Assembly: GCA_963695675.1 (NCBI GenBank)
Contig: CAVOGY010000005.1
Location: 859,907-923,906 of the forward strand
Reading direction: 5' to 3'
DNA from: DASUPK01 sp963695675
GTDB taxonomy: Bacteria; Actinomycetota; Thermoleophilia; Solirubrobacterales; 70-9
DNA length: 64,000 nt
The position numbers were made by a program, and so were the translations under genes. How positions within the stretch are numbered: position 1 is the first letter of the stretch; each line of letters begins with the position of its first letter. Below, one piece after another: positions 1-8,388 of this stretch. The notes below the pieces were generated by a model. It had not been told where the DNA came from. It saw only the letters and a program-made list of their open reading frames with translations, and ran no database searches.

Positions 1-1
1 C

Positions 2-427
2 AAGGGCTGGTGGAAGGACACCGGGAAGCTCGAGGACATGCTCGAGGCGAACCGCCTGGTGCTCGAGGACATCGAAAAGCGGATCGATGGCGAGCTCGAC
101 AGCGAGTCGCGGGTCGAGGGCCGGGTCGTGATCGAAGAGGGCGCCAAGCTCGAGCGGACGGTGGTTCGCGGTCCGACGATCATCGGAGCCGGCGCCAGGA
201 TCTCTGATTCGTACATCGGGCCCTACACCGCGATCGACCGCGACGTGCTGATCACGGGCTCCGAGGTCGAGCACTCGATCGTCCTGGCCGGCTCGAGCAT
301 CCGCGACCTGCACGCCCGCATGGAGGCGAGCCTCCTTGGCAAGAACGTCAGCCTGAGCCGCAGCGAGGGAATGCCCAAGACCCTGCGCTTCCTGGTCGGC
401 GACAACGCCGACATCTCAATCCCATGA
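2..427 (+). CDS. rmlA: Glucose-1-phosphate thymidylyltransferase, C-terminal part (partial at window edge)
   Basis: First step of dTDP-L-rhamnose synthesis, making dTDP-glucose from dTTP and glucose-1-phosphate in the cytoplasm. Only the last 141 residues are in the window; the nucleotidyltransferase core lies upstream. What is visible starts with the KGWWKDTGK segment typical of the long RmlA form, then an EANRLVLEDI helix, then isoleucine-rich hexapeptide repeats (IGAGARI, SYIGPYTAI) of a left-handed beta helix. The stop overlaps the rmlD start as ATGA, which indicates translational coupling in an rmlADBC operon. The pathway assignment rests mainly on the neighbours, since the catalytic part is not seen. 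Confidence 0.9.
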   Translation, partial: KGWWKDTGKLEDMLEANRLVLEDIEKRIDGELDSESRVEGRVVIEEGAKLERTVVRGPTIIGAGARISDSYIGPYTAIDRDVLITGSEVEHSIVLAGSSIRDLHARMEASLLGKNVSLSRSEGMPKTLRFLVGDNADISIP

Positions 428-1398
428 GGGTGCTGGTCACGGGAGCCGGAGGCATGCTCGGCCAAGACGTCGTCCGCGTCGCCGAGGACATGCGACACCA
501 GGTGGTCGCGCTTACCCACGACGACCTCGACGTGACCGACCCCGCGAGGGTCGAGCGGGTGATCATGCGCGAGCGCCCGGGGGCCGTGATCAACTGCGCG
601 GCCTGGAGCGACGTCGACGGTGCCGAGGAATCCGAGCCGGATGCATCCCTGATCAACGCCCAGGGCGCGGGTTTTGTGGCGGACGCGGCCAACAAGGTGG
701 ACGCCAAGGTCGTCTACATCTCGACCGACTACGTCTTCGACGGCACCAATGGCCCGTACGGCGAGTCCGACGACCCCGCGCCGATCAACGCCTACGGGCG
801 GACGAAGCTGGCCGGCGAGCGGGCGACCGCGCTGGTCAACGGGCGCAGCTTCATCGTTCGCACCTCCTGGCTGTTCGGCCCCCATGGAGGGAACTTCGTG
901 GAGACGATGCTCCGTCTCGGGGGGAGCGGCGGGCCGGTGGTGGTCGTCCACGACCAGGTTGGCTCTCCAACCTACACGGGGCACCTGGCGGTCGGGCTGC
1001 TTCGCCTGATCGACAGCGCGGCCTATGGCATCCACCACATGACCGGCGAGGGCAGCTGCTCCTGGTACGAGTTCGCGATGGAGATCTTCCGCCAGGCCGA
1101 GGTGGTCACACGGGTGATGGCATCGACCAGCGACATGATGGAGCGGCCCGCGAAGCGGCCCGCCGACTCGGTCCTGGTGAGCCGCCGCTCCGCGCCGATC
1201 AAGCTGCCGCCCTGGCAGCGCGCCCTCTCCGACTATCTGGCCCGCCGCGACCAGGCCGAGGCGGCGCCCAGGCGGCGATCGAGCGCCTCCCGGCGACAGC
1301 CGATGCTCGATTGGACCCGGCGGGAGCGCGCCGAGCGTGAGGCCGACGGGGAGGAGATCCCGGAAACGGGCGACGGCGAGGGACAGGACGCCGCATGA
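424..1398 (+). CDS. rmlD: dTDP-4-dehydrorhamnose reductase
   Basis: Last step of the pathway: NAD(P)H-dependent reduction of dTDP-4-keto-L-rhamnose to dTDP-L-rhamnose. The N-terminal GAGGMLGQDV dinucleotide-binding loop, STDYVFDG (from about residue 100) and the catalytic Y124-x3-K128 pair (YGRTK) are all present. The ATG overlaps the rmlA stop and the TGA overlaps the rmlB ATG, so four genes are translationally linked. At 324 residues it is longer than the usual ~290-300 because of a charged, low-complexity tail of about 40 residues rich in Arg and Glu, which is probably disordered. Confidence 0.94.
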   Translation: MRVLVTGAGGMLGQDVVRVAEDMRHQVVALTHDDLDVTDPARVERVIMRERPGAVINCAAWSDVDGAEESEPDASLINAQGAGFVADAANKVDAKVVYISTDYVFDGTNGPYGESDDPAPINAYGRTKLAGERATALVNGRSFIVRTSWLFGPHGGNFVETMLRLGGSGGPVVVVHDQVGSPTYTGHLAVGLLRLIDSAAYGIHHMTGEGSCSWYEFAMEIFRQAEVVTRVMASTSDMMERPAKRPADSVLVSRRSAPIKLPPWQRALSDYLARRDQAEAAPRRRSSASRRQPMLDWTRRERAEREADGEEIPETGDGEGQDAA

Positions 1399-2402
1399 GG
1401 CTGCTCATAGCCGGCGGCGCCGGCTTCATCGGCTCGAACTACGCGCGGCTTCGCCTCGAGGGGCATCCCGGGGACACGGTGCGCGTGCTCGACAAGCTGA
1501 CCTATGCGGGTCGCCGCGAGAACCTCGAGGGGCTGCCTGAAGAGCGCCTCGAGCTGATCGAGGCAGACATCGCCGACCGCGACGCCGTCGGGGCCGCCCT
1601 CGACGGCTGCGACGCGGTGCTCAACTTCGCCGCGGAGTCCCACGTCGACCGCTCGATCGAGGCGCCGGGGGAGTTCATCACCACCGACGTGTACGGGACC
1701 TACGTGCTGCTCGAGGCGGCCCGCGACGCAGGGGTGCGCCACCTCCAGGTCTCGACCGACGAGGTCTACGGAGACTTCTTCCAGGGCTCCGCCACGGAGG
1801 AATCCCCGCTCAACCCCTCGTCCCCCTACTCGGCCTCGAAGGCCGGGGGCGACCTGCTGGTCGCGGCCTTCGCGCGAACCTACGGGGCGGAGGGCCTGAT
1901 CGTCCGGGCCTCGAACAACTACGGCCCGCGCCAGCATCCGGAGAAGCTGATCCCACTCTGCATCCTGAACTCGCTCGCCGGCGATCCGCTGCCGGTCTAC
2001 GGGGACGGCATGCAGGTCCGCAACTGGCTCTTCGTCGAGGACTGCTGCGCGGCGATCGACACCGTCCTCGAGCGCGGCGAGCCGGGCAACGTCTACAACG
2101 TGGGCGGCCCGGACGAGTTGCCGAACCTCGAGGTGGTCAAGCGCATCCTCGCCCTCACAGACCGCACCGAGTCGCTGATCGAGTACGTCAGCGACCGGCC
2201 CGGACACGATCGCCGCTACTCCCTCTCCGGCGCTCGACTGCGGGAACTCGGCTGGGAGGCGACGGTCGGCTTCGATGAGGGAATCGAGCGGACCGTGGCC
2301 TGGTACCGGGAGAACGAATGGTGGTGGGCGCCGATCCGCTCCGGCGAGTACCGCGAGTACTACGAGCGCCAGTACGGCAAGACGCTGGGCGCCGGCCCGT
2401 GA
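1395..2402 (+). CDS. rmlB: dTDP-glucose 4,6-dehydratase
   Basis: Converts dTDP-glucose to dTDP-4-keto-6-deoxyglucose; an extended SDR enzyme using bound NAD. Visible motifs are GGAGFIGSNY at the N-terminus, the STDEVYG segment at residues 120-126 carrying the Thr-Asp-Glu catalytic group, and YSASK with Tyr145 and Lys149. The 335-residue length is normal for the family. It overlaps rmlD (ATGA) and the following rmlC (GTGA). The order A-D-B-C differs from the common enterobacterial B-D-A-C but has the full set. Confidence 0.95.
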   Translation: MRLLIAGGAGFIGSNYARLRLEGHPGDTVRVLDKLTYAGRRENLEGLPEERLELIEADIADRDAVGAALDGCDAVLNFAAESHVDRSIEAPGEFITTDVYGTYVLLEAARDAGVRHLQVSTDEVYGDFFQGSATEESPLNPSSPYSASKAGGDLLVAAFARTYGAEGLIVRASNNYGPRQHPEKLIPLCILNSLAGDPLPVYGDGMQVRNWLFVEDCCAAIDTVLERGEPGNVYNVGGPDELPNLEVVKRILALTDRTESLIEYVSDRPGHDRRYSLSGARLRELGWEATVGFDEGIERTVAWYRENEWWWAPIRSGEYREYYERQYGKTLGAGP

Positions 2403-2944
2403 ACTTCCGCCGCCTGCCGACGGAGATCGAGGGCGTCGTCCTGATCGAGCCGACCGTCCATGGCGACGAGCGCGGCTTCCTCTTGGAGACCTTCCGCGAC
2501 AGCGAGATGCAAAGCCTCGGCATCGAGGTCGACTTCGTCCAGGACAACCAGAGTCGCTCCGACGCCAGGGTCCTCCGCGGCATCCACATGCAGCGCGGCC
2601 AGGCCAAGCTCGTCCGCTGCCTCCGGGGGCGGATCTTCGACGTCGCCGTCGACCTCCGGCCGGACTCCCCGACCTACAAGCGGTGGGAGGGCTACGAGCT
2701 CGACGACGTCGATCATCGGCAGCTCTTCATTCCCGCCGGCTTCGGGCACGGTTTCTGCGTGCTCTCGGAGACCGCCGACGTCCTCTACCGCCTCTCCAGC
2801 TATTACGACCCCGACCTCGAAGGCGGCATCGCCTGGGACGACCCCGAGATCGCTGTCCGCTGGCCGGTCTCCGACCCGATCCTCTCCGAGCGCGACCGGA
2901 ACGCGCCCCGGCTCGCCGACGTGGAAGGCTCGCCCACCGCCTAG
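2399..2944 (+). CDS. rmlC: dTDP-4-dehydrorhamnose 3,5-epimerase
   Basis: Epimerises dTDP-4-keto-6-deoxyglucose at C3 and C5 to the L-rhamno form. The start chosen is GTG at 2399, which overlaps the rmlB stop as GTGA; the in-frame ATG at 2318 would lie deep inside rmlB. This gives 181 residues, the normal length for this cupin. His63 in RGIHMQ and Tyr130 in the VLYRLS strand match the catalytic base and acid of characterised RmlC. Further signatures are FIPAGFGHGF and YYDPDLEGGI. It closes the rhamnose operon. Confidence 0.94.
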   Translation: MNFRRLPTEIEGVVLIEPTVHGDERGFLLETFRDSEMQSLGIEVDFVQDNQSRSDARVLRGIHMQRGQAKLVRCLRGRIFDVAVDLRPDSPTYKRWEGYELDDVDHRQLFIPAGFGHGFCVLSETADVLYRLSSYYDPDLEGGIAWDDPEIAVRWPVSDPILSERDRNAPRLADVEGSPTA

Positions 2945-3118
2945 CCTCCCGACGCCCGAGCGATGAGTTTTGGGCGCCGGGGACGTCATAGGGGTGTCAC
3001 ATCGGCGCCCTGAGGCGCGTCATCTGATTTGAGTGCACATGAATGCGCGGCTTGCTACAACGCAAACAGGAATCGCATCGAGCTCGGGAATGAGCTCCCC
3101 AGGAAGGGGGAAGTCCGG

Positions 3119-5272
3119 ATGACCCGTCGCCTAACCCGTCTCGCTGACATCGCATACCGCCGCCGTGGCCGCGTGGTCCTGCTCTGGGTCGTCGCCATGG
3201 TCGTGATCATCGGGGTCGGATCCTCGCTGGCGGGCGACTTCAACGCGAACTACGACACCCCGGGCTCCGAGTCGAAGGCCGCGAGCGACATCACCAAGCA
3301 GCGCTTCGGCGGCTACTCCGGCCAGGAGATCAACGTCGTCGCGAAGGATCCCGCAGGCTTCGCCAACGAGGCCGCCGCCGCGCAGCGCCTCCAGCCATTC
3401 TTCACCCAGGCCGAGAAGGTCGAGCACATCGCGGGCCACACCTCGATCCGCCTCTCCGCGAACCGGCAGATCGCGACGACCACACTCCCGATGACGGTCC
3501 CCGGCTGGGACTTCACCAAGGACCAGGGCACGCAGCTGATCAACGCCGCCGAGGACAACGACGGCAACGGGCTCGAGCTCAAGCTCGGCGGCGACCCGAT
3601 CTACGCCGCGCAGTCCCAGTCCAGCCCGGAGGGCTACGGGTTCCTCGGCGCCGCCATCGTGCTCCTGATCGCCTTCGGCTCGATAGTCGCTGCGGGACTG
3701 CCCCTTGGAGTCGCCCTGGTCGGCCTCGGGATCTCCTCGGCCGGGCTCATTCCGCTCCTGGCCAACGTGATCGACGTACCCGACTGGACGACCGCGGTCT
3801 CGGGCCTGATCGGGATCGGCGTCGGCATCGACTACTCGCTTCTCGTCCTCACCCGGTTCCGCTCGGCGCTGAGGGACGGCAAGGATCGGCACGACGCCGT
3901 TGTCGAGGCCGTCACGACGGCCGGCCGCAGCGTGCTGATCGCGGGCTGCACCGTGGTCATCGCCGTGCTGGGTCTGATGCTGACGGGGCTCAGCTACATG
4001 TACGGGGTCGCGATCGCGACCTCCCTGGCGGTACTCACCGTGATGTTCGCCTCGATCACGCTGCTGCCCGCCTTCCTCTCCTACCTCGGGCCGAGGGTCG
4101 ACAACCTCCGGATCCCGTTTCTCGGACGCGCCCTGCGGCCCGATCGGCAGACGACGGGCGAGTCACCTGCCGCGCGCTGGAGCCACATGGTGCAGCGCCG
4201 GCCGTGGCCGGCGGCGATCATCGCGCTGGCGATCCTGCTCGCGCTGGCGGCACCGGCGCTCGGCATGCGCCTCGGGTTCCCCGACGCCGGCAACGACCCG
4301 CCCGACACGATGACCCGTCAGGCGTATGACCTGAACACAGAGGGCTTCGGGCAAGGCTCGAACGGCCCGGTTGTGGTTTCCGCGACGCTCTCGGGTCCCT
4401 CTGACAAGGCCACGATCGATCAGCTCGCCAACCGGATCCGAGCCGATCAGGACGTCAAGTTCGTGCCGCCGCCTCGCTTCAACTCCGCTGGGGACGCGGC
4501 GATCATCACCGTAATCCCGAAGAGCTCGCCGCAGGATCAGGCGACGGAGGATCTGGTCCACCGGTTGCGGGATGACACCGTGCCGACCGCCGTGGGCAGC
4601 AGCGGGGCCGACGTCAAGATCGGCGGCGTCACCGCGGCGCTCGAGGACCAGAGCACCTACATGACCGACCGCATGCCTCTGTTCATCGCGGGCGTGGTCG
4701 GGCTGTCCTTCCTGCTCCTCCTGGTCGCCTTCCACTCGCCGCTGATCTCGCTGAAGGCGGGTGTGATGAACCTGCTCTCGGTGAGCGCCGCCTACGGCGT
4801 GATGACGCTCGCCGCGAACGGCGGCGGGCTGAGCAACCTGATCGGGATCGACCACGAGGTGCCGGTCGCTCCGTTCATGCCGGTGATGATGTTCGCGATC
4901 CTCTTTGGACTCTCGATGGACTACGAGGTCTTCCTGATCTCGCGCATCCGCGAGGAGTATCTGAAGGACGGGAACACGAGCCGCGCGATTGCCGACGGGC
5001 TCGCGAAGACGGCCCGCGTGATCACCGCGGCCGCGGCGATCATGGTCGTCGTCTTCCTGTCGTTCGTCACCTCGAACGAGGTCTTCCTGAAGCTGTTCGG
5101 TATCGGGCTCGCGTCGGCGGTCTTCCTCGACGCCACGATCGTCCGGTTGGTTCTGGTGCCGGCCGTGATGCAGCTGCTCGGCAAGTGGAACTGGTGGATC
5201 CCCAGCTGGCTCGAGCGGCGGCTGCCGCGGCTGGACGTCGAGCGGGTCGCCCCCGCCGGCGCCGAGGGCTAG
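3119..5272 (+). CDS. MMPL/RND-family membrane transporter
   Basis: A large export pump of the MMPL (SSD-containing RND) family, which in actinobacteria moves lipids or hydrophobic compounds across the cytoplasmic membrane; the substrate cannot be told from sequence. The product is 717 residues in two similar halves. Each half has one N-terminal membrane helix, an extracytoplasmic loop, then a block of about five helices. The second block contains the FGLSMDYEVF segment typical of the proton-relay helix. The start at ATG 3119 is preceded by AGGAAGGGGG and followed by MTRRLTRLADIAYRRRGRVV, a usual MMPL N-terminus; the longer reading frame from 3029 adds non-conserved residues. Confidence 0.9.
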   Translation: MTRRLTRLADIAYRRRGRVVLLWVVAMVVIIGVGSSLAGDFNANYDTPGSESKAASDITKQRFGGYSGQEINVVAKDPAGFANEAAAAQRLQPFFTQAEKVEHIAGHTSIRLSANRQIATTTLPMTVPGWDFTKDQGTQLINAAEDNDGNGLELKLGGDPIYAAQSQSSPEGYGFLGAAIVLLIAFGSIVAAGLPLGVALVGLGISSAGLIPLLANVIDVPDWTTAVSGLIGIGVGIDYSLLVLTRFRSALRDGKDRHDAVVEAVTTAGRSVLIAGCTVVIAVLGLMLTGLSYMYGVAIATSLAVLTVMFASITLLPAFLSYLGPRVDNLRIPFLGRALRPDRQTTGESPAARWSHMVQRRPWPAAIIALAILLALAAPALGMRLGFPDAGNDPPDTMTRQAYDLNTEGFGQGSNGPVVVSATLSGPSDKATIDQLANRIRADQDVKFVPPPRFNSAGDAAIITVIPKSSPQDQATEDLVHRLRDDTVPTAVGSSGADVKIGGVTAALEDQSTYMTDRMPLFIAGVVGLSFLLLLVAFHSPLISLKAGVMNLLSVSAAYGVMTLAANGGGLSNLIGIDHEVPVAPFMPVMMFAILFGLSMDYEVFLISRIREEYLKDGNTSRAIADGLAKTARVITAAAAIMVVVFLSFVTSNEVFLKLFGIGLASAVFLDATIVRLVLVPAVMQLLGKWNWWIPSWLERRLPRLDVERVAPAGAEG

Positions 5273-5282
5273 TCGTAGCCGG

Positions 5283-6098
5283 CTAGCTCTCGGCCACGTC
5301 GCGGCGGAGGAAGACGAGCCCCGCCGCGACGAGGGCCGGGACCCCGTAGAGCGCGCAGACCCAAGCCGACCGAATGATCGGATCCCAGTCCGCCGGGGTC
5401 CTGAGCAGGCCCTGCCAGGCGCTGAACTGGGTGCTGAGCAGATAGGGATGCAACCCGCTGAGGCCCGGAATGATGTCGAGCAGCTGCACGAGCAGCGAGA
5501 ACATCAGGGTCCCCACGATCGCGGCACCACTGTTTCGGAAGACGGCCGAGAACAGCAGCCCGATGCAGGCGATGGCGAGGATCGGCAGCAGGTACACCAA
5601 GAGGCTCGCGCCGACCAGCAGAAGCCCTCGCGGGGCCGACACAACGGTCCCCGAGAGCGTGGTGACCGGGTTGAAGCCGGAGGCGAGGATCCCGGCCACG
5701 GTCGCGACGACGCCCGCGACTGCGATCGCCACCACCGCATAGGTGGCGGTGGCGAGGAACTTGCCGGCGAAGACCTGCTCGCGCTCGACGGAGCGGGTCA
5801 GGATCATCTTCAGGGTCGCGTTGCGGTCCTCGGAGGAGATGATGTCTCCGGCCACCAGCGCGGTGATCAGGGGGAAGAGCCAGACCGAGCCGAACAGGAG
5901 CATTACGAGCGGAACCGCCAGCCCGGTCTCCTGGACGTAGCGGCCGAAGGCCACGTCGTTGGGGTGACCGCCACCCGTCACCAGGGCGACCACGAAGATG
6001 ATCGGCACGGCGGCGGCCGCGCCGAGGCCGAGATAAGTGCGCCTCTGAGCACGGAGCTTGCGCAGCTCCCAGCGATAGACCGTGAGGACTCCCGGCAT
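5283..6098 (-). CDS. ABC-2 type transporter permease
   Basis: Membrane subunit of an ABC exporter. The 271 residues begin with YRWELRKLRAQRRTYLGLG, a typical cytosolic lead-in for ABC-2 permeases, followed by about six hydrophobic helices. Its ATG overlaps the TGA of the ATPase gene (TGATG at 6096-6100), so the two are translationally coupled and surely form one transporter. The cargo is unknown. The 3' end faces the MMPL gene, with only 10 bases between the two stop codons. Confidence 0.88.
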   Translation of the reverse strand: MPGVLTVYRWELRKLRAQRRTYLGLGAAAAVPIIFVVALVTGGGHPNDVAFGRYVQETGLAVPLVMLLFGSVWLFPLITALVAGDIISSEDRNATLKMILTRSVEREQVFAGKFLATATYAVVAIAVAGVVATVAGILASGFNPVTTLSGTVVSAPRGLLLVGASLLVYLLPILAIACIGLLFSAVFRNSGAAIVGTLMFSLLVQLLDIIPGLSGLHPYLLSTQFSAWQGLLRTPADWDPIIRSAWVCALYGVPALVAAGLVFLRRDVAES

Positions 6099-7066
6099 CA
6101 GACCGGCGCGCCTTCCTTGCGCGGAATCCTCTCGGCCGGCTCAGGCGACCCGGCCCCGCCCTCGGTGAGCTCGAAGAAGAGGTCTTCGAGGGTCGCCTGG
6201 CGTGGAGTCAGCTCCAACACCTGAGCGCCGGATTCGGCCAACGCCAGCGAGAGCGCCCCCACCGCACTCTCGTCCGCCGCCTTGAAGACCAGCCCATCGG
6301 GTCGCCCGTCCTCGATCTCCTCGATCCCACGCTGTGCCTCGGAGACACGGCGGGCGCGGACGTCGTCCGTGGTGCGCAGCCGGTAGCTGATCCCGGCGCG
6401 GCTGCGAAGCTCGCTGAGCGAGCCCTCGTATGCGACCCGTCCCCGCCGGATGATCGCCACCCGGTTGCAGAGCTCCTCGACCTCGGTCATCAGGTGGCTC
6501 GAGAGCAGGACGGTGATCCCCCGGGCGCCGAGGTCGCGGATCAGCTCGCGCATGTCGCGCATCCCCGCCGGATCGAGTCCCGTCGCCGGCTCGTCCAAGA
6601 GCAGCAGGCTCGGGTCGCGGAGGAGAGCCGAGGCGATCCCCAGCCGCTGCTTCATCCCGTGCGAGTAGCCCTTGACCTTGTCCCCCGCACGATCAGAGAG
6701 CTGCACCGTCTCCAGCACCTCGTCGATCCGGCTCGCTGCATCGCCGCCGTCGAGGGAGCCATAGAGCTCGAGGTTGGTGCGGCCGCTGAGATACGGGTAG
6801 AAGGTCGGGGCCTCGACGAATCCCGCGACCCCCTCGAGCGCCCTCACGCTCACCTGCGGGTCGCGGCCGAAGAGCCGGACGGTCCCGGCGGTTGGGCGAA
6901 TCAGCCCGAGCATCATCCGCAACGAGGTCGTCTTCCCTGCCCCGTTGGGACCCAGGTATCCGAACACGTCTCCCGGATTTACGGTGAGATCGACCTCGTC
7001 GACCGCCGCGATCTTCCCGTAGCGCTTGACCAGCCCGCGGATTTCGATCGGCGGGGCGTCCCGCAT
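6098..7066 (-). CDS. ABC transporter ATP-binding protein
   Basis: ATPase subunit of the exporter. It has Walker A GPNGAGKTT, a YSHGMKQRLGIA signature loop, Walker B LLLLDEPATGLDP and the H-loop in LLSSHLMTEVE. The C-terminal ~100 residues form the extra domain common in the DrrA/CcmA-like class (RTTDDVRARRVSEAQRG, then the closing TLEDLFFELTEGG). It lies 3 bases after the LolA-like gene and overlaps the permease by one base, which suggests a three-gene operon read from about 8350 to 5283. Confidence 0.92.
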   Translation of the reverse strand: MRDAPPIEIRGLVKRYGKIAAVDEVDLTVNPGDVFGYLGPNGAGKTTSLRMMLGLIRPTAGTVRLFGRDPQVSVRALEGVAGFVEAPTFYPYLSGRTNLELYGSLDGGDAASRIDEVLETVQLSDRAGDKVKGYSHGMKQRLGIASALLRDPSLLLLDEPATGLDPAGMRDMRELIRDLGARGITVLLSSHLMTEVEELCNRVAIIRRGRVAYEGSLSELRSRAGISYRLRTTDDVRARRVSEAQRGIEEIEDGRPDGLVFKAADESAVGALSLALAESGAQVLELTPRQATLEDLFFELTEGGAGSPEPAERIPRKEGAPV

Positions 7067-7069
7067 CGA

Positions 7070-8347
7070 CTACAGGCCCTGCGCCGCAGCCTGGGCCGTC
7101 GCCGAGTCCACCGAGCCGATCACCGTGTAGTCGACGCCGCTTCGCTGGAAATGGATCAGGGTGCCGAGCGGCGTCTCGAGCTCCTCGCCCGGGACTCCGT
7201 TGATCGACACCTTGGGCAGGGAGATCTGGCCCTGATCGCCGCTCGTGCCGGAACTCGTCCTGGAGTCCGCCGGATGCTCGATCACGGCGATGCCGTCGAG
7301 CGCCTTGCCGTAGGTGACCAGCGCGGCCGGCTGGTCACCGCTGTGGATCAGCCTCACCTCGCTTCGGGAGAGGCCCGCGAGCGAGTCGGGCGCCGCGATC
7401 TCGAAGGGGACCGCCTTCTGCACCTCCGCCAGGCCGGTGACCGGAGCGGAGTCAGCCTGCCCGGACTGCTGATCGCTGTTGCTGCCCTGCGGGGTCAGGT
7501 CGGTGACCTTGGCCCCCGCAGGCGGCGTGACATCGAAGACCGACGAGGAAACCGGGCCGTAGGAGATGTCGGTCACCTCGAGCTGGATCACCGGTGAGCT
7601 GTCCCCCTTCGCGTAGACGGCGGCGCGCAGGGGAGTGCCGTGGATCGCGTCCCAGGCGAGCTCCGCTCCGCCGACCAGGCCGCCGTTCTGCTTCGGCTCG
7701 ATCCGGACCGTGTATGCGGGCTGCCCGGCCACGTCCGAAGGCTCGGCGCCGCTCACCGTCGCGTGCTCCATCAGGCGGCCCAGCTCCTTCTCGATCTGCA
7801 CCACCGATGGTGGTTGGTCCTGCGCCGCGTCCCCGGAGTCCTTGTTGCCGGCGGGAAGGGCGGCCCTGAAGACGGTGTTCGTGCCCGAGTCATAGACGGT
7901 GAGCTGATGGCCGTCCGAGAGGACCTGGGCGTCGCTCGTCGCGCCTTCCGAGCCGGCGTCCGCCTGCAGCTCGAGCCGGAGGTGGCCGTCGGACGACGCC
8001 CAGAGCCGTCCAGAGGCGCCGCTCAGAAGTGGGCTCCCTCCCTGGACGTCGGAGTTGTTGATCAGGTGGTTGGTGAACTGGACCCTGGCCGTGACCCCGT
8101 CCACCTTTGGTGCGGTGAGCGCATCGTGGATGGCCACGGGCAGATCCTTCGGGGGTGGGGTTGGACCCCCACCCGTGGCGGCCAGTGCCAGCGCGGTGCC
8201 CCCCGCGCCGATGCCCACCAGGGCCGCGCACAGGAACAGCAGCCGGCGGGTCGAGATGCGGCGCAGGAACGCAATCACCCTACGAAGGCTAAGCCGCCTT
8301 CCTAAATGAATCCATGACCGCCTTGTCTGCGTCGGCGCGGTGATCAC
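7070..8347 (-). CDS. LolA/RseB-like exported protein with C-terminal DUF4367-like domain
   Basis: Predicted membrane-anchored or secreted protein of up to 425 residues. An Arg-rich start is followed by one hydrophobic segment (LLFLCAALVGIGAGGTALALA), then an extracytoplasmic part with the LolA/RseB-type beta fold (GRLWASSDGHLRLELQ, VYDSGTNTVFRA, FDVTPPAGAKV). The C-terminal ~110 residues (ALVTYGKALDGIAVIEHPA onwards) resemble DUF4367. The neighbouring ABC exporter suggests a role in handling a lipid or lipoprotein cargo outside the membrane, which is inference. The start is uncertain: a GTG near 8280 in the Arg-rich segment is an alternative to the GTG-like site at 8347. Confidence 0.75.
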   Translation of the reverse strand: MITAPTQTRRSWIHLGRRLSLRRVIAFLRRISTRRLLFLCAALVGIGAGGTALALAATGGGPTPPPKDLPVAIHDALTAPKVDGVTARVQFTNHLINNSDVQGGSPLLSGASGRLWASSDGHLRLELQADAGSEGATSDAQVLSDGHQLTVYDSGTNTVFRAALPAGNKDSGDAAQDQPPSVVQIEKELGRLMEHATVSGAEPSDVAGQPAYTVRIEPKQNGGLVGGAELAWDAIHGTPLRAAVYAKGDSSPVIQLEVTDISYGPVSSSVFDVTPPAGAKVTDLTPQGSNSDQQSGQADSAPVTGLAEVQKAVPFEIAAPDSLAGLSRSEVRLIHSGDQPAALVTYGKALDGIAVIEHPADSRTSSGTSGDQGQISLPKVSINGVPGEELETPLGTLIHFQRSGVDYTVIGSVDSATAQAAAQGL

Positions 8348-8388
8348 GGGATCCGTGGTCGCGGATCTGTAAGGTCAGTAGGTTGGCC